64,000 nt of DNA, from contig NZ_PZKC01000004.1 of NCBI RefSeq assembly GCF_003034845.1, positions 186,001 to 250,000 on the forward strand, written 5' to 3'. The DNA is from Pseudothauera lacus (GTDB lineage: Bacteria; Pseudomonadota; Gammaproteobacteria; Burkholderiales; Rhodocyclaceae). The translations under genes were made by a program, and so were the position numbers. Shown here one piece after another: positions 37,193 to 49,701 of the stretch. A model generated the notes under the pieces. The model had not been told where the DNA came from, did not search any database, and saw nothing but the letters and a program-made list of their open reading frames with translations. The stretch's first letter is position 1, and every line of letters begins with the position of its first letter.

Positions 37193-37990
37193 TCAAGCGG
37201 GGTTTGCCCGCAGTCGCACCTGTCGACGCTGCTCGAAGAGGCAGATCGCTGCAGCGGCAGCGACGTTGAGCGACTCGACGCCCGCCGCCATCGGAATCGA
37301 CACCCGCGTATCGGCCAGCGCCAGCACTTCCGGCGACACCCCGCGCCCCTCGGCGCCGAACAGCCAGGCCACCGCGCCGCCGAGTTCGGCCGCATAGAGA
37401 TCGATACTGCCGGCCCCCAACGCGGTGGCCACCACTGCCCCCGGAAAGCCCGCAAGCGCGGCAGCGAGGTCGCAGCGTTCGTGGATGCGGAGCGCGAAGT
37501 GGGCCCCCATGCCGGCACGCAGCACACGGGGCGACCAAGCCTGCGCGCAGCCGGCAGCAAGCAACACGTCGCCGACACCGGCGGCCGCGGCGGTACGCAG
37601 GATGGTGCCAAGATTGCCACTGTCCTGAACGCCGTCGAGGACCACCACGGTAGCACTCAACGGCGCCGCCGGCGGGGACGGTGGCACTGCCACCACGGCG
37701 AGGATGCCGGACGGGGTGTCGACCGGACTGACATGGGCGAACAGCTTGTCGCGCAGCAGCAGCGCGGGCACCGTCGCCGCGCGTTCGAGCAGGACACGGT
37801 TTTCCGCGCACGTGGCGCCCTCTTCGCTGAGCACCAGCTCTTGCAGCGCCCACCCCGCATCGAGGGCGGCGCCCACCAGATGGGCGCCATCGAGCACCGT
37901 GCAGCCGTGTTCACGGCGCTCACGCGCCGAATGTGCCAGCCCGTGCAGGCGGCGCACGGCAGGGTTGTCGCGCGAGGAGATCAGCTTCAC
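37193..37990 (-). CDS. TrmH/SpoU-family RNA methyltransferase
   Basis: SPOUT-class 2'-O-ribose methyltransferase of 265 residues. An N-terminal substrate-binding domain (to about 95) precedes the knotted domain with [40 protein letters not shown] and the C-terminal [18 protein letters not shown], the three TrmH motifs. Likely target is 23S rRNA or tRNA; the site cannot be named. It is the last gene of the long core run and overlaps rnhB by four bases. This position, where gammaproteobacteria usually have dnaE, is a betaproteobacterial trait. Confidence 0.9.
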   Translation of the reverse strand: MKLISSRDNPAVRRLHGLAHSARERREHGCTVLDGAHLVGAALDAGWALQELVLSEEGATCAENRVLLERAATVPALLLRDKLFAHVSPVDTPSGILAVVAVPPSPPAAPLSATVVVLDGVQDSGNLGTILRTAAAAGVGDVLLAAGCAQAWSPRVLRAGMGAHFALRIHERCDLAAALAGFPGAVVATALGAGSIDLYAAELGGAVAWLFGAEGRGVSPEVLALADTRVSIPMAAGVESLNVAAAAAICLFEQRRQVRLRANPA

Positions 37991-38598
37991 CGCCCTTCCT
38001 CATCCACCCACAGGGGCGGATTGGCAAGCAGCTCGCGCACCGGTGCGAAGCTGCGGCGATAGAAGTCCGCCACGCCATGACGCCGCAGCGCTGCCAGGTG
38101 GGCAGCGGTGGGATAGCCCTTGTGGGCGGCCAGCCCATACTGCGGATGGCACACATCGAGCGCCAGCATGGCGGCATCACGACTGGTCTTGGCAAGGATG
38201 GAGGCCGCCGAGATCGCCGCTTCGAGCGCGTCGCCCTTGACGATGGCGCGCACCGGCACGCTCAACTGCGGACAGCGGTTGCCATCGACCAGCACCTCGT
38301 CGGGACGAAGCGCCAGCGCGTCGACGGCGCGACGCATGGCCAGCATGGTGGCATGGAGGATGTTGAGACGGTCGATCTCCTCTACCGTGGCCTCGGCCAC
38401 CGCCCACGCCAGGGCCTGTTCGCGGATGAGCAGGGCAAGGCGTTCGCGGGTCTTCGCGGAGAGCTTCTTGGAGTCCCCCAGCCCGGCAATCGGGCGCTGC
38501 GGATCGAGGATCACCGCTGCAGCGACCACCGGACCGCACAGCGGCCCCCGCCCCGCCTCATCGACACCGCACAGCAGCGCGCCGGCAGGCGCGCTCAC
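37987..38598 (-). CDS. rnhB: Ribonuclease HII
   Basis: Endonuclease of 203 residues that removes ribonucleotides from DNA. The active site acids Asp13 and Glu14 lie in [15 protein letters not shown]; further family motifs are [39 protein letters not shown] and HKGYPTAAH. It overlaps lpxB and the methyltransferase gene by four bases at each end. Confidence 0.96.
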   Translation of the reverse strand: MSAPAGALLCGVDEAGRGPLCGPVVAAAVILDPQRPIAGLGDSKKLSAKTRERLALLIREQALAWAVAEATVEEIDRLNILHATMLAMRRAVDALALRPDEVLVDGNRCPQLSVPVRAIVKGDALEAAISAASILAKTSRDAAMLALDVCHPQYGLAAHKGYPTAAHLAALRRHGVADFYRRSFAPVRELLANPPLWVDEEGR

Positions 38599-39749
38599 GA
38601 CCGCACTCCGTCACCGAGGTAGGGCAGGATGGCTGCAGCGGCGCGCTCGGCGGTGTTCTGCCGGAGGCTGAGGTGAAGTTCGGCGAAGCGCTGGGCGACA
38701 CGCCGGCAGGCCACCGGGTCGCCCAGCCAGCGGTCCACAGCGGCGGCAAGCTTGTCGGCAGTGGCGTCGTCCTGCAGCAGTTCGGGAACCAGCGAGTCAT
38801 TGCACAGGATGTTGGGCAGACCCACCCAGGGCAGGTAGGCCATACGCTTCATCAGGCGGTACTGCCACTTGCCGATGCGATAGCTGATCACCATCGGACG
38901 CTTCAGCAGGGCCGCCTCCAGGCTCGCGGTGCCACTGGCCACCAGTACCACGTCCGCAGCCGTCATGGCCTCCACCGCGTGGCCGAAGAGCATGCGGATG
39001 GGCAACTCGCGGGCATCGTTGCGGTGCACGGCGGCCTCGAACAACTGGCGGGTCTCGCGTGTCGCCAGCGGCACCAGGAAGACCGCCTCCGGATGCCGCC
39101 GATGCAGCAGTCGTGCGGTGGCGATGAAGGTGTCGGCAAGATTGCGCACCTCCGACTGGCGGCTGCCGGGGAGCATCGCCACCACCCGGATGCCAAGCGC
39201 GAGGTTGAGCTTTTCGCGGGCGCCGCTGCGATCCGGATGGAGAGGAAAGACATCGGCGAGCGGATGCCCGACATAGCTCACCGGCACTCCAGCCTTTTCA
39301 TAGAGCGCCGGTTCGAAGGGAAACAGGCACAGCATGTGCGAGACCGAGCGTGCGATCTTGCGGATACGCCCGCCTCGCCAGGCCCAGATCGACGGGCTGA
39401 CGAAATGAATCGCGGGCGTACCGCCATCCTTGACCCGCCCTTCCAGCCAGAGATTGAAATCCGGTGCGTCAACACCGATGAAGGCGGCCGGGCGCTGGGC
39501 GCGGATGATCGCCAGCAACGCCTTGCGGATGCCCGACAACTCGCGGTAGCGCTTCAAGGCATCGACATAGCCATGAACGGCAAGCAGTTCGCACGGCCAC
39601 AGTGCGTCGAAGCCTTCGGCCTGCATCTTGGGGCCGCCGATGCCAAAGAACTCGGCATCCGGGTGATGACGGCGTATGGCACGGATGAGATGGCTGGCGA
39701 GCAGATCGCCGGAAGCTTCTCCGGCGACCATCGCGATTCTGAGCGGCAT
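38595..39749 (-). CDS. lpxB: Lipid-A-disaccharide synthase
   Basis: GT-B glycosyltransferase of 384 residues that joins UDP-diacylglucosamine and lipid X. It begins with [16 protein letters not shown]; other landmarks are [19 protein letters not shown], [20 protein letters not shown] sequence, [27 protein letters not shown] and [12 protein letters not shown]. It follows lpxA by 47 bases and overlaps rnhB. Confidence 0.96.
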   Translation of the reverse strand: MPLRIAMVAGEASGDLLASHLIRAIRRHHPDAEFFGIGGPKMQAEGFDALWPCELLAVHGYVDALKRYRELSGIRKALLAIIRAQRPAAFIGVDAPDFNLWLEGRVKDGGTPAIHFVSPSIWAWRGGRIRKIARSVSHMLCLFPFEPALYEKAGVPVSYVGHPLADVFPLHPDRSGAREKLNLALGIRVVAMLPGSRQSEVRNLADTFIATARLLHRRHPEAVFLVPLATRETRQLFEAAVHRNDARELPIRMLFGHAVEAMTAADVVLVASGTASLEAALLKRPMVISYRIGKWQYRLMKRMAYLPWVGLPNILCNDSLVPELLQDDATADKLAAAVDRWLGDPVACRRVAQRFAELHLSLRQNTAERAAAAILPYLGDGVRS

Positions 39750-39796
39750 CGGCGAGGAGGTGGTACGGGTTCGGGTTTCGGGCCGGGTGGCGCTGC

Positions 39797-40567
39797 TCAG
39801 CGTACGATGCCGCGCCCGCTGGTGGAGATGAAGGTCGCGAAGGGTTCGACCTCGGGGTGTTCGGCAGCCATCGCAGCAATGCGCTCGCGCGCCTCGTCGA
39901 GCTTCAGTCCGCTGCGGTAGAGCGCGCGGTAGGCACGCTTGATCGCCATGATGCCCTCGGACGAGTAGCCCCGGCGCTTCAGGCCCTCGCTGTTGATGCC
40001 ATGCGGCTGGGCCGGATTGCCGGACACCGTGACGAAAGGCGGCAGATCCTGCAACAGCACGGTGCCGACCCCGCAGAAGCTGTGCGCGCCGACACGGACG
40101 AACTGATGCACACCGGTGAAACCGCCGAGGATCGCCCAGTCGCCCACATGCACGTGGCCGGCCAGGGTGGCGTTGTTGGCGAAGATGGTGTGATTGCCGA
40201 CCTGGCAGTCGTGCGCCACGTGCACGTAGGCCATCACCCAGTTGTCGTTGCCGATGCGGGTCACCCCGGCGTCCTGGCTGGTGCCAACGTTGAAGGAGCA
40301 GAACTCGCGGATGGTGTTGCGGTCGCCGATCTCCAGACGGGTCGGCTCGGCGTCGTACTTCTTGTCCTGCGGTTGTGCGCCGATCGAGCAGAACTGGAAG
40401 ATCTCGTTGTCGCGCCCGATGCGGGTGTGCCCCTCGATGACCACGTGGGGGCCGATGCGGGTGTTGTCGCCGATCTCGACGTGTTCGCCGACGATGGCGT
40501 AGGGGCCGATGTCGACGCCGGCCCCGAGACGGGCGCCGGGATGGACGATAGCGGTCGGATGGATCAT
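39797..40567 (-). CDS. lpxA: UDP-N-acetylglucosamine acyltransferase
   Basis: First lipid A enzyme, 256 residues. The start [12 protein letters not shown] is at 40565-40567; the open frame upstream is inside fabZ. The left-handed beta helix is built from hexapeptide repeats ([20 protein letters not shown]). The catalytic His lies in [11 protein letters not shown], and the C-terminal helical part begins near [12 protein letters not shown]. It overlaps fabZ by four bases. Confidence 0.96.
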   Translation of the reverse strand: MIHPTAIVHPGARLGAGVDIGPYAIVGEHVEIGDNTRIGPHVVIEGHTRIGRDNEIFQFCSIGAQPQDKKYDAEPTRLEIGDRNTIREFCSFNVGTSQDAGVTRIGNDNWVMAYVHVAHDCQVGNHTIFANNATLAGHVHVGDWAILGGFTGVHQFVRVGAHSFCGVGTVLLQDLPPFVTVSGNPAQPHGINSEGLKRRGYSSEGIMAIKRAYRALYRSGLKLDEARERIAAMAAEHPEVEPFATFISTSGRGIVR

Positions 40568-41001
40568 GACTTGGTCTTGAGCGCGCACATCAGCTCGGCC
40601 TCGGTGGCGATCTGGTCACCGACGCGGGCCACGCCCTTGTACTTGTAGATGTTGCGCTTGCCCTGCAGGATCTCGACGTCGAACATGAGCTGGTCGCCCG
40701 GCACCACCTGGCGCTTGAAGCGCACGTTGTCGATGCCGGCAAACAGCACCACCGAGTTCTCGTCCGGCTTCACCCCCATGGTCTTGAAGGACAGCAGCGC
40801 CGCGGCCTGGGCCATCGCCTCGACGATCAGCACACCGGGCATCACCGGATGGTTGGGGAAGTGGCCGGGGAAGAAGGGCTCGTTCATGGTGACGTTCTTG
40901 AGCGCCAGGATGCGCTTGCCCTCTTCCAGCTCAAGCACCCGGTCAACGAGCAGGAAGGGATAACGGTGCGGGAGGTATTGCAGGATTTCGTTGATTTCCA
41001 T
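40564..41001 (-). CDS. fabZ: 3-hydroxyacyl-ACP dehydratase FabZ
   Basis: Hot-dog-fold dehydratase of 145 residues in fatty acid elongation. It starts [20 protein letters not shown] at 40999-41001. The active His is in YLPHRYPFL and the catalytic Glu in [18 protein letters not shown]. It sits between lpxD (2-base gap) and lpxA (4-base overlap), the classic arrangement supplying lipid A acyl chains. Confidence 0.97.
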   Translation of the reverse strand: MEINEILQYLPHRYPFLLVDRVLELEEGKRILALKNVTMNEPFFPGHFPNHPVMPGVLIVEAMAQAAALLSFKTMGVKPDENSVVLFAGIDNVRFKRQVVPGDQLMFDVEILQGKRNIYKYKGVARVGDQIATEAELMCALKTKS

Positions 41002-41003
41002 GA

Positions 41004-42029
41004 CTAGTCGGCGCTGCTTGCCTTGTCGAGACGTTGTTCGAGCGCACGCAGCCTGTCCGTCAGGGCATCGAGATGGCGCAGGTGGGCGAAATTCCTCACC
41101 CAGTCGGCGTGCGGTTGTACCGGCAGGTTGGCGGTATACACCCCTGCACGGTGGATGGATTTGGTCACCAGCGTACCAGCGGAGATCACCACATCGTCGA
41201 CGATGTGCAGATGACCGATGATGCCGGCCTGGCCGCCTATCATGCAGCGCGCGCCGATCACCGTGCTGCCGGCTATGCCCACGCAACCGGCCACCGCAGT
41301 GTGGGCTCCGATGCGCACGTTGTGGGCGATCTGGATCTGGTTGTCGAGCTTGACGCCATCGCCGATCACGGTGTCGTCGAGCGCGCCGCGATCGATGGTG
41401 GTGTTGGCGCCGATTTCAACGTCGTCACCGATCACCACCCGCCCGCTCTGCGGGATCTTCACCCAGCTGCCGTCACGCTCGCGCGCGAAGCCGAAGCCAT
41501 CGGCGCCGATCACCACCCCGGCATGAACCAGGCAGCGTGCGCCCAGCACGCAGTCGTGATAGATGCAAACCCCGGCTTCAAGCCCCGTATCGTCGCCGAT
41601 CACGACATTGCGCCCGATGTGGCAGCCCGGACCGATGACCACGTTCTCGCCGATGCTAGCGCCGGCAGCGATGGTCGCGCCAGCAGCCACGCTGGCCGAG
41701 GCGGGCACGGCTGCCTCGACACACGCAGCCGGATGGACGCCCGCAGCGGGCAGCACGGGCGGATTGAACAGCTGCGCGACACGGGCGAAATAAACGTAGG
41801 GATCGGCGGTGACGATGCGCGGCAGCGCAGTGAGCCCGCGCGCATCGGGCGCGACGATGACGGCCGAGGCCCGGCACTGGGCGAGACGGGCGAGATACTT
41901 GCGATTGGCCAGAAAGGCCAGATCGCCCTCCCCGGCCTGATCCAGCGTCGCCACCCGCGCAACCTGCAGCGCACCATCGCCGATCAACTCGCCGCCAAGG
42001 CGGTGAACCAGTTCATCGAGGCGGAACAT
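41004..42029 (-). CDS. lpxD: UDP-3-O-(3-hydroxyacyl)glucosamine N-acyltransferase
   Basis: Third lipid A enzyme, 341 residues. The N-terminal uridine-binding domain ([20 protein letters not shown]) is followed by hexapeptide repeats ([20 protein letters not shown]). The catalytic His is in [14 protein letters not shown], and a C-terminal helix completes the protein. It lies 15 bases after skp. Confidence 0.96.
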   Translation of the reverse strand: MFRLDELVHRLGGELIGDGALQVARVATLDQAGEGDLAFLANRKYLARLAQCRASAVIVAPDARGLTALPRIVTADPYVYFARVAQLFNPPVLPAAGVHPAACVEAAVPASASVAAGATIAAGASIGENVVIGPGCHIGRNVVIGDDTGLEAGVCIYHDCVLGARCLVHAGVVIGADGFGFARERDGSWVKIPQSGRVVIGDDVEIGANTTIDRGALDDTVIGDGVKLDNQIQIAHNVRIGAHTAVAGCVGIAGSTVIGARCMIGGQAGIIGHLHIVDDVVISAGTLVTKSIHRAGVYTANLPVQPHADWVRNFAHLRHLDALTDRLRALEQRLDKASSAD

Positions 42030-42044
42030 CGCGTTGCCGATCGC

Positions 42045-42548
42045 TCAGCGTGCGCCGGCCAATTCGCGGATCACCGCGTCGGTGATGTCGATACGGGGGC
42101 TGGCATAAACCGCGTCCTGCAGGATGATGTCGAAGCGTTGATCCTCGGCGATCTTCTTCACCGCCGCATTGGCCTTGTCGAGCACCAGCGCCAGCTCCTC
42201 GTTGCGGCGCTGGTTGAGGTCTTCGCGGAACTCGCGCTGCTTGCGCTGGAAGTCGCGGTTGAGATCGTTGAAGGCGCGCTCCTTGTTGCGGCGGTCGCTC
42301 TCCGACATGGTCAGACCACTGCGCTCGAGTTCGTCCTGCAGGGCCTGCAGATCCGCGGCCATGCGCTGCAGTTCCTGGTCACGACGCTCGAACTCGCGCT
42401 CCAAGCGCTCGGTGGCACGCAAGGCCGGCGCGGCCTCGCGCATCACGCGGTCGGAATCGACGAAACCGATCTTCGACTGTGCGAACACGGCCGGCGCGCT
42501 CACGCCCAGCATCAGCGCAGCAAGAATGGACAGGGTACGGACTCTCAC
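42045..42548 (-). CDS. skp: OmpH/Skp periplasmic chaperone
   Basis: Periplasmic chaperone of 167 residues for outer membrane proteins. A signal peptide ends at VFAQ; the mature protein starts SKIGFVDSDRVMREAAPA and has the long charged coiled-coil tentacles (ELERSGLTMSESDRRNKERA) and a C-terminal beta strand. The GTG at 42546-42548 is preceded by GGTGGAGG. It lies between bamA and lpxD, the standard location. Confidence 0.94.
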   Translation of the reverse strand: MRVRTLSILAALMLGVSAPAVFAQSKIGFVDSDRVMREAAPALRATERLEREFERRDQELQRMAADLQALQDELERSGLTMSESDRRNKERAFNDLNRDFQRKQREFREDLNQRRNEELALVLDKANAAVKKIAEDQRFDIILQDAVYASPRIDITDAVIRELAGAR

Positions 42549-42582
42549 TTAAACCTCCACCTGAACCGGGCCCATGCACCGG

Positions 42583-44928
42583 TCAGAATATCGAACCGAG
42601 TTGAAACTGGAAGCGCTCGGGCTCATCGTCATTGCCCTTCTTGATCGGGAAGCCGAGGCTGAACTTCAGCGGACCGACCGGCGAGTTCCACGACACGGCC
42701 AAGCCGGTACTGGCGCGCAGATCGCCGAAACGCAGTTTCTGTTGACGACCGTTGAGATCCTCGCCCCAGACATAGCCGGCATCGAGGAAGGTCGAGATGC
42801 GGAAGGAGCGGTCCTGACCGGAACCCGGCAAGGGGAAGTAGAACTCGGCATTGGCGACCAGCTTGCGGGTGCCGCCCATGGCATCGCCCTCATTGTCCTT
42901 GGGACCAATGGAACTCTGTTCGAAGCCGCGCACCGAGCCCAGGCCGCCAACATAGAAGTTCTTGTAGAACGGCATCGGCTTGCCGCCCAGGCCCTTTGCC
43001 CAGCCGATCTCGCCATTGAGCATGAGGGCGTAGTCGCGCCCGATCGGGAACCAGTGCTGGTACTGATAACCGGCCTTGAAGAACTGCAGGTCACCGACCG
43101 GGGTCGCCAACTCGGCGTAAAGGTTCTGATATACGCCCTGACGCGGATAGAGGAAGCTGTCGCGGCCATCGCGCGCCCACCCTGCAGTCAGCGTCAGGCT
43201 GTCCACCGAGAAGGTGCAGTTGTTGGTGATGGCATTCGCACAACCGTACTGGCGGGCGAAGTTGCGATACTGGATCGACGAGGGGTTGCTGTTGATACTG
43301 CCATAGGTCGTAATTTCGGTGCGATCGACGCCGATGCCGAAATTGATCATGTCGTCTTCGGCGATCGGATAGCCGATGCGCAGGCCGGCGCCGGTGGACA
43401 CAGTCTTGTAAGGCGAGATCGAGTAATACGCGTCACCGGCATCGTAGGTGCGGTGATAGATGTCCCAGCCCAGGCTGACACCGTCGACGGTGTAGTAGGG
43501 ATTGGTAAACGACAGCGCATAGGTACGACTGGACTTGCTGGTATTCAGGCCGATGGTCATCGCATTGCCGCTGCCGAACAGGTTCTGCTGCGACACCGAG
43601 GCCGACAGGGTGACCTTCTCCGCGCTGGAGAAGCCCGCGCCCAGCATCAGGTTGCCGGTGGGGCGTTCCTTGACGGTAAAGTCGACATCGACCTGGTCAG
43701 TGGTGCCAGGCACCGGCGGTGTCTCGACGTTGACTTCGTCGAAGAAGCCGAGACGGTCGACGCGGCTGCGCGAGCGGTTGATGGCCTCGCCATCGTACCA
43801 GGCGCCTTCCATCTGACGCATCTCGCGGCGAACCACCTCGTCACGGGTCTTGGTGTTGCCACCGACATTGATACGGCGCACATACACCCGGCGACCGGGA
43901 TCGACGATGATGGTGAAGGCAACCTCGCGCTTGTCCTTGTCCACCTCGGGGGCGGCGTTGACATTGGCAAAGGCGTAGCCCTCGTTGCCGAGCAACTCGG
44001 TAATGGCCTTGGTGGTCTCGGTAAGCCTCTCGCGCGAAAACACCTCGCCCGGGCGAATCTGCGTTACCGCGCGGTACTGCGCCTCGTCGAGCACCAACTC
44101 CCCGGTATAGCGCACTGCGGAGATGGTGTACTTTTCACCTTCGGTGATGCTCACGGTGATGTAGATGTCACGCTTGTCCGGAGTTATGGAAACCTGGGTG
44201 GAATCGATGTTGAAGTCGAGGTAACCGCGATCGAGATACCACGAACGCAGGGTCTCCAGGTCGGCCGAGAGCTTCTGCCGCGAGTACTGGTCGTTCTTGG
44301 TATACCAGGTCAGCCAGCCGGGCGTACGCAGTTGAAACAGATCTACGAGATCGGACTCATCGAAGGCACTCGCGCCGACGATGCTGATCTGGCGGATCTT
44401 GGCCACACTGCCTTCGTCAACGGTGAAGTTCACCGCCACGCGGTTGCGCTCCAGTGGCGTCACCGTGGTGGTGATCACCGCCGAGTACTTGCCGCGCGAC
44501 AGGTACTGGCGCTTGAGCTCCTGTTCGGCACGCTCGACCAGCGCACGGTCGAAGATGCGTGCCTCGGCGAGACCGACCTCACGCAGCCCTTTCTTCAGCG
44601 CGTCCTTGTCGAACTCCTTGACGCCGACGAAATCGATGCGGGCGATCGCCGGACGCTCGTCGAGCATCACCACCAGTACGTCGCTCTCGACCTCGATGCG
44701 CACATCGCGGAAGAAACCGGTGGCGAACAGGCCGCGGATGGCTTCGGCAGCCTGCTCTTCGGTAAAGGTGTCGCCCACCCGTACCGGCAGATAGTTGAAC
44801 ACCGTGCCCGCCTCGGTGCGCTGGATGCCTTCGACGCGGATGTCGCGTACCACGAAAGGGTCGAAGGCCAGAACCGGCGCAGAGGTGAACAGGGCCATGA
44901 TCAGCCCGGAAAGGAGCTTGCGATTCAT
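42583..44928 (-). CDS. bamA: BamA outer membrane protein assembly factor
   Basis: Outer membrane insertase of 781 residues. A signal peptide ends at PVLA; five POTRA domains span about 24-425, and a 16-strand beta barrel follows. Barrel landmarks are [12 protein letters not shown], the conserved [11 protein letters not shown] loop-6 motif (VRGF), and a terminal phenylalanine (FQFQLGSIF) as the sorting signal. It lies six bases downstream of rseP and 34 bases before skp, consistent with an envelope operon. Confidence 0.97.
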   Translation of the reverse strand: MNRKLLSGLIMALFTSAPVLAFDPFVVRDIRVEGIQRTEAGTVFNYLPVRVGDTFTEEQAAEAIRGLFATGFFRDVRIEVESDVLVVMLDERPAIARIDFVGVKEFDKDALKKGLREVGLAEARIFDRALVERAEQELKRQYLSRGKYSAVITTTVTPLERNRVAVNFTVDEGSVAKIRQISIVGASAFDESDLVDLFQLRTPGWLTWYTKNDQYSRQKLSADLETLRSWYLDRGYLDFNIDSTQVSITPDKRDIYITVSITEGEKYTISAVRYTGELVLDEAQYRAVTQIRPGEVFSRERLTETTKAITELLGNEGYAFANVNAAPEVDKDKREVAFTIIVDPGRRVYVRRINVGGNTKTRDEVVRREMRQMEGAWYDGEAINRSRSRVDRLGFFDEVNVETPPVPGTTDQVDVDFTVKERPTGNLMLGAGFSSAEKVTLSASVSQQNLFGSGNAMTIGLNTSKSSRTYALSFTNPYYTVDGVSLGWDIYHRTYDAGDAYYSISPYKTVSTGAGLRIGYPIAEDDMINFGIGVDRTEITTYGSINSNPSSIQYRNFARQYGCANAITNNCTFSVDSLTLTAGWARDGRDSFLYPRQGVYQNLYAELATPVGDLQFFKAGYQYQHWFPIGRDYALMLNGEIGWAKGLGGKPMPFYKNFYVGGLGSVRGFEQSSIGPKDNEGDAMGGTRKLVANAEFYFPLPGSGQDRSFRISTFLDAGYVWGEDLNGRQQKLRFGDLRASTGLAVSWNSPVGPLKFSLGFPIKKGNDDEPERFQFQLGSIF

Positions 44929-44934
44929 CGGGTA

Positions 44935-46299
44935 TCAGCCGGAAAGTAGACGAGAGATGTCGTTGTAGAAGGCGAATGCCATGAGCAAGGCGAGCAATAC
45001 CAGACCAATTTGCTGACCGATCTCCATGACGCGCTCCGGAACGGGGCCGCCTTTGATGATTTCGACCGTATAGTACATCAAATGACCACCGTCCAGAACC
45101 GGGATGGGGAGCAGGTTGAGGACCCCCAGACTGATGCTGATCAGGGCCACGAACTTGAGGTACTGCCCCCAGCCGAGCTGCGCCGTCTGCCCCGCGTAGT
45201 CGGCGATGGTGACCGGCCCGGAGAGGTTCTTCCAGGACACCTCACCGGTAAACATGCGACCAATCATGCGCAGGCTGAGCACGCTGGTCTCCCAGGTCTG
45301 CTGCAACGCCTTGGCGAAGCCCTGCAGCGGGCCGTAACGCACCACCGCAAACATCGCCTCGGCGCCCTCGCCTGTGCTGCGCGCCACCGCCACGCCAATG
45401 CGCCCGACGGTCTCGCCGTTTTCGCTGGCTGCATCGGGCACCACGCTGAGCGCGATACGCGCGCCATCGCGCTCGATCAGCGCACTCAAGGGCACCCCCG
45501 GAGCCGCACGCACGCGCTCGACCAGTTCGCCCCAGGAATCGAGGGCTTCGCCACCCAGCTCGAGAAAGAGGTCACCGCTCTGCACGCCGGCGCGCGCCGC
45601 CGCGCCGCCGGCAACGAGGTCGCCGACCCGCGGCGCGATGGGCGCCCGCCATGGCCGCATGCCGAGGCGGACGACGAGGTCCTCGTCGGCATCGATGGCG
45701 ATGCCGGCAAGATCGAAATGACGCTGCGCCACCTCGCCTTCGAGCGTGGTGACCTGCAGGGTGATGCGGCGTGCATCGAGGGCGTGACGCAGCAGCACCC
45801 AGCGCAACTCCTGCCAGCTATGCACCTTCTCTGCGTCGACCGCAGTGACCAGGTCGCCATCGCGCACCCCGGCGCTGGCCGCAATGCTGGGGCCATCGAC
45901 GAGGGCCAGGCGCGGGCGCAACTCCTCCACGCCGCCGACAAACAATGCCCAGTAGAGCACGATGGCAAGCAGGAAATTGGCCAGCGGCCCGGCAGCAACG
46001 ATGGCGAAGCGCCGATACACCGACTGACGGTTGAAGGCGCGGTGCAGCTCCTGCGCTGCCACCTCGCCCTCACGCTCGTCGAGCATCTTTACGTAGCCGC
46101 CGAGCGGAAAGGCTGCCAGCGCCCACTCGGTGCGGTCGCGCCCGGCCCGCCAGGCCAGCAGCGGCTTGCCGAAACCGATCGAGAAGCGCAGGACCTTGAC
46201 ACCACACCAGCGCGCCACCAGGTAATGCCCGAGTTCATGGACCAGGATCAGCAGCCCGAGGGCGGCGGCAAAGGGAATCAGGTAGTTGAGCAGATTCAT
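44935..46299 (-). CDS. rseP: RseP site-2 intramembrane zinc protease
   Basis: Membrane metalloprotease of 454 residues that cleaves anti-sigma factors such as RseA. The start [10 protein letters not shown] is at 46297-46299. The zinc site is HELGH in [19 protein letters not shown], with the second motif [14 protein letters not shown] near the C-terminus. Two PDZ domains lie between about 120 and 310. It overlaps dxr by four bases and precedes bamA. Confidence 0.96.
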   Translation of the reverse strand: MNLLNYLIPFAAALGLLILVHELGHYLVARWCGVKVLRFSIGFGKPLLAWRAGRDRTEWALAAFPLGGYVKMLDEREGEVAAQELHRAFNRQSVYRRFAIVAAGPLANFLLAIVLYWALFVGGVEELRPRLALVDGPSIAASAGVRDGDLVTAVDAEKVHSWQELRWVLLRHALDARRITLQVTTLEGEVAQRHFDLAGIAIDADEDLVVRLGMRPWRAPIAPRVGDLVAGGAAARAGVQSGDLFLELGGEALDSWGELVERVRAAPGVPLSALIERDGARIALSVVPDAASENGETVGRIGVAVARSTGEGAEAMFAVVRYGPLQGFAKALQQTWETSVLSLRMIGRMFTGEVSWKNLSGPVTIADYAGQTAQLGWGQYLKFVALISISLGVLNLLPIPVLDGGHLMYYTVEIIKGGPVPERVMEIGQQIGLVLLALLMAFAFYNDISRLLSG

Positions 46300-47486
46300 C
46301 GGCGCTTGTGGATCTCCGCGCGGGCCACGGCACGCGCCTGTACATCGGCGGCCAGGATGGCCTCCACGCTGTCGACCGGCAGATCGCACACGCGTTCCAG
46401 CGTCGCGGCGATAACCGCGGGAATCTGCCGGTAAGGCAGGCCGTGATCGAGGAAGGCGGCCACAGCCTCCTCGTTGGCGGCGTTGAGCACCGCCGGCGCG
46501 CAGCCGCCGCTGCGCAGCGCGCCATAGGCCAGCGCCAGGCAGGGAAAGCGCTGATAGTCGGGGCGCTCGAAATCGAGGCGGGCGATCTCGAACAGATCAA
46601 GCGCACGCACCCCGGAATCGATACGCTGCGGCCACGCCAGGGCATGGGCAATGGGCGTGCGCATGTCGGGATTGCCGAGTTGCGCGAGCACCGAGCCGTC
46701 AACGTAATCGACCAGCGAGTGGATCACGCTCTGCGGATGCACGACCACCTCGATGGCATCTGCATCCACGCCGAACAGCCAGTGGGCCTCGATGACCTCC
46801 AGCCCCTTGTTCATCATCGTCGCCGAGTCCACCGAAATCTTGCGCCCCATCACCCACTTCGGGTGGGCGCAGGCCTGCTCGGGCGTGACCCCATCGAGTT
46901 CGTGCAGTGCACGCGTGCGGAAGGGCCCCCCGGAAGCAGTCAGCAGAACCCTGCGCACCCCCGCCACGGCCGGATCACGCCGATAGTCCGCCGGCAGGGC
47001 CTGGAAGACCGCGTTGTGCTCGCTGTCGATGGGCAGCAGCAAGGCACCCGCGCCAGCCACCGCGTCCATGAACAGCCCACCGGCCAGCACCAGCGCCTCC
47101 TTGTTGGCGAGCAGCACCTTCTTGCCTGCACGTGCCGCGGCCAGCGCCGGCGGCAATCCGGCAGCACCGACGATGGCGGCCATCACGGTGTCGACTTCGC
47201 CTGCAGCCGCAATATCCTCCAGCGCAGCCGCCCCGCCAAGCACCTCGGTGGCACTGCCGGCCTCACCCAGACGCTGGCGCAACTGCAGCGCCACAGCCTC
47301 GTCGCCAAGCACCGCATAACGCGGAGCAAAACGCAGGCACTGGGCGAACAGCGCATCCATCTGGCGCTGGGCGCTGAGCGCGAAGACCTCGAAGCGCTCG
47401 GGATGGCGGGCGATGACGTCGAGGGTGGACGTACCGATGGAACCGGTCGCACCGAGCACGGTAATGCGCTGTCGCGGGGTGTTCAT
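46296..47486 (-). CDS. dxr: 1-deoxy-D-xylulose 5-phosphate reductoisomerase
   Basis: Second enzyme of the MEP isoprenoid pathway, 396 residues. It starts [20 protein letters not shown] with an NADPH-binding glycine motif. Further landmarks are [54 protein letters not shown] and [17 protein letters not shown]. Its start is one base from the cdsA stop. Isoprenoids made by this route feed UppS, encoded in the same run. Confidence 0.97.
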   Translation of the reverse strand: MNTPRQRITVLGATGSIGTSTLDVIARHPERFEVFALSAQRQMDALFAQCLRFAPRYAVLGDEAVALQLRQRLGEAGSATEVLGGAAALEDIAAAGEVDTVMAAIVGAAGLPPALAAARAGKKVLLANKEALVLAGGLFMDAVAGAGALLLPIDSEHNAVFQALPADYRRDPAVAGVRRVLLTASGGPFRTRALHELDGVTPEQACAHPKWVMGRKISVDSATMMNKGLEVIEAHWLFGVDADAIEVVVHPQSVIHSLVDYVDGSVLAQLGNPDMRTPIAHALAWPQRIDSGVRALDLFEIARLDFERPDYQRFPCLALAYGALRSGGCAPAVLNAANEEAVAAFLDHGLPYRQIPAVIAATLERVCDLPVDSVEAILAADVQARAVARAEIHKRR

Positions 47487-47487
47487 T

Positions 47488-48306
47488 TCAGCGGGCAAAC
47501 CAGAGCGCCGCAAGGCCGAGCAGCGGCAAGGTGGAAGTAAGGCTGTCGATGCGGTCGAGGATGCCACCGTGACCGGGCAGCAGGCTGCCGCTGTCCTTGA
47601 TGCCGGCCTGACGCTTGAGCAGGGACTCGAAAAGGTCGCCGATGATACTCAGCGCGGTGAGCAGCAGCAGGGCCGGCACAACCGCCAGCAGCCCTGACGC
47701 GGCGGGTGCGAAGAGCAGCCACAGCGCGCTCAGCCCGTAGACCAGCACGCCGGCAACCGCACCCCAGGCGCCTTCCCAGGTTTTTCCGGGACTGATCGCG
47801 GGAGCCAGCTTGCGGCGCCCGAAGCGACGCCCGGCGAAATAGGCAGCGATGTCCGCGACCCAGCACACCGCCAGCGCGGCGAGCAGCAGCCACGGCCCCA
47901 GCTCGCGCAGATGGGCCAGCGCCAGCGCCGGGGGCACGAGCACGACGATGCCCACCACCACCGCAGCGGCGCCGCGCCCCAGCTGCCATTTCGCACGCAA
48001 CCAGAAAGGCACGCAGAGCAGCCAGAACAAGGCTGCGAGGGCGTAAGGCAGCCACAGCACGGCGGGCATGCCGGTGTTGCCGCCGAGCCCGGCCATGCCG
48101 CCGAGCAGCAGGCAGGTGGCCGCAATGGCGAGCGCATACACCGCCCGCAGCGGCGTGGCAAAGCGGCTCAGCCCGCCCCACTCCCAGGCTGCGAGGGCGC
48201 CGAGCACGGCACAGAACAGCAGCCAGCCCAGCGCTGGCAGCAGGAAGACGGCAGCAAGCAGGCCGCCGAGCAGCAACAGGGCGGTGATGATGCGGGTCTT
48301 AAGCAT
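47488..48306 (-). CDS. cdsA: Phosphatidate cytidylyltransferase
   Basis: Membrane enzyme of 272 residues that makes CDP-diacylglycerol for phospholipid synthesis. It begins [20 protein letters not shown]. About eight membrane segments are visible. The family signature lies near the C-terminus: [15 protein letters not shown], then [20 protein letters not shown] and [13 protein letters not shown]. The start ATG at 48304-48306 overlaps uppS by eight bases. Confidence 0.95.
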   Translation of the reverse strand: MLKTRIITALLLLGGLLAAVFLLPALGWLLFCAVLGALAAWEWGGLSRFATPLRAVYALAIAATCLLLGGMAGLGGNTGMPAVLWLPYALAALFWLLCVPFWLRAKWQLGRGAAAVVVGIVVLVPPALALAHLRELGPWLLLAALAVCWVADIAAYFAGRRFGRRKLAPAISPGKTWEGAWGAVAGVLVYGLSALWLLFAPAASGLLAVVPALLLLTALSIIGDLFESLLKRQAGIKDSGSLLPGHGGILDRIDSLTSTLPLLGLAALWFAR

Positions 48307-49081
48307 GCTTGCCCGACCCCAGCGCAGCCTGTTGAACCTGCTCGCTGGTACGCCCGAAACGGCGCTCGCGCTTGCGGTAGGACGCAATCGCCAGATCGAG
48401 CGCGGCGGCGTCGAAATCGGGCCACAGGGTGTCGGTGAAATGCAGCTCGGCATAGGCCAGTTGCCAGAGCAGGAAGTTGCTGATGCGCTGCTCGCCCCCG
48501 GTGCGGATGAAGAGATCGGGCTCCGGGGCATAGGCCATGGCCAGCTCCGCGGCGAGATCCTCCTCGGTGTACGCCCCGGCACGCTGGGGATCCCGTGCAT
48601 GCAGGCGGTTGACCGCCTGCATGATGTCCCAGCGCCCGCCGTAATTGGCCGCCACGGTCAGGGTGAGACGCTCGTTGGCGGCCGTCAGTGCTTCGGCGTT
48701 GCGGATCATGTCGACGAGCTTGGTGTCGAAGCGGGCGAGATCGCCGACGACGCGGAAGCGGATGCCATTCTGGTGCAGGCGATCGACCTCCTTTTGCAGC
48801 GAACGCATGAACAACTGCATCAGGAAGGAGACTTCGTCGGCCGGGCGCCGCCAGTTCTCCGAGCTGAAGGCAAACAGGGTCAGATAGCCGACCCCGCGCT
48901 CCATGCAGGCGCGGATCACCGCGCGCACCGCCTCGACGCCCCGGCTGTGGCCGGCGACCCGCGGCATCAGGCGCTTGCGCGCCCAACGCCCGTTGCCATC
49001 CATGATGATGGCGATGTGGCGCGGCACGCCGCCCACCTCCGGAATCACCCGGGTCGAGCTGACGAAGCTGGATTCCGTCAT
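48299..49081 (-). CDS. uppS: Undecaprenyl diphosphate synthase
   Basis: Cis-prenyltransferase of 260 residues that makes the C55 lipid carrier for cell wall and lipopolysaccharide. Landmarks are [16 protein letters not shown] with the catalytic Asp, [24 protein letters not shown] and the C-terminal [20 protein letters not shown]. It follows frr by 52 bases. Confidence 0.96.
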   Translation of the reverse strand: MTESSFVSSTRVIPEVGGVPRHIAIIMDGNGRWARKRLMPRVAGHSRGVEAVRAVIRACMERGVGYLTLFAFSSENWRRPADEVSFLMQLFMRSLQKEVDRLHQNGIRFRVVGDLARFDTKLVDMIRNAEALTAANERLTLTVAANYGGRWDIMQAVNRLHARDPQRAGAYTEEDLAAELAMAYAPEPDLFIRTGGEQRISNFLLWQLAYAELHFTDTLWPDFDAAALDLAIASYRKRERRFGRTSEQVQQAALGSGKHA

Positions 49082-49133
49082 CGGCGGTACGCGGTGCGCG
49101 CCAGGAAAGCTGCAGTCTCGATCGCCGTGGCGA

Positions 49134-49691
49134 TCAGATCTGCATCAGTTCCTGTTCCTTCTGCGCGAGCAGCTTGTCGATCTCGGCGACGGCGCGATCG
49201 GTGAGCTTCTGGATGTCGTCTTCGGCGCGGCGCTCGTCGTCCTCCGAAATGAGCTTCTCCTTGACCGCATCCTTGAGTTGCTGATTGGCGTCGCGGCGCA
49301 GGTTGCGCACCGCCACCTTGGCGCCCTCGCCTTCCTGGCGGACGACCTTGGTCAGGTCACGGCGGCGCTCTTCGGTGAGCGCCGGCATCGGCACGCGGAT
49401 GAGCTCGCCCTGGGCGGCCGGATTGAGGCCGAGGTCGCAGTCACGAATGGCCTTTTCGACCTTCGAGACCATGTTCTTTTCCCACGGCTGCACACCGATG
49501 GTGCGCGCGTCGATGAGGGTGACGTTGGCGACCTGATTGACCGGCACCATGGAGCCGTAGTACTCCACCATCACGTGGTCAAGCAGGCCGGTATGGGCAC
49601 GACCGGTACGCACCTTGGCCAGATCGGCCTTGAGCGCCTCAATCGACTTGTGCATCTTCTGTTCGGTGGTGTTCTTGAGTTCGGAAATCAT
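49134..49691 (-). CDS. frr: Ribosome recycling factor
   Basis: Factor of 185 residues, the standard length, that splits post-termination ribosomes with EF-G. Landmarks are [59 protein letters not shown] and [20 protein letters not shown]. It lies ten bases after pyrH. Confidence 0.97.
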   Translation of the reverse strand: MISELKNTTEQKMHKSIEALKADLAKVRTGRAHTGLLDHVMVEYYGSMVPVNQVANVTLIDARTIGVQPWEKNMVSKVEKAIRDCDLGLNPAAQGELIRVPMPALTEERRRDLTKVVRQEGEGAKVAVRNLRRDANQQLKDAVKEKLISEDDERRAEDDIQKLTDRAVAEIDKLLAQKEQELMQI

Positions 49692-49701
49692 GCGCGAATC
49701 C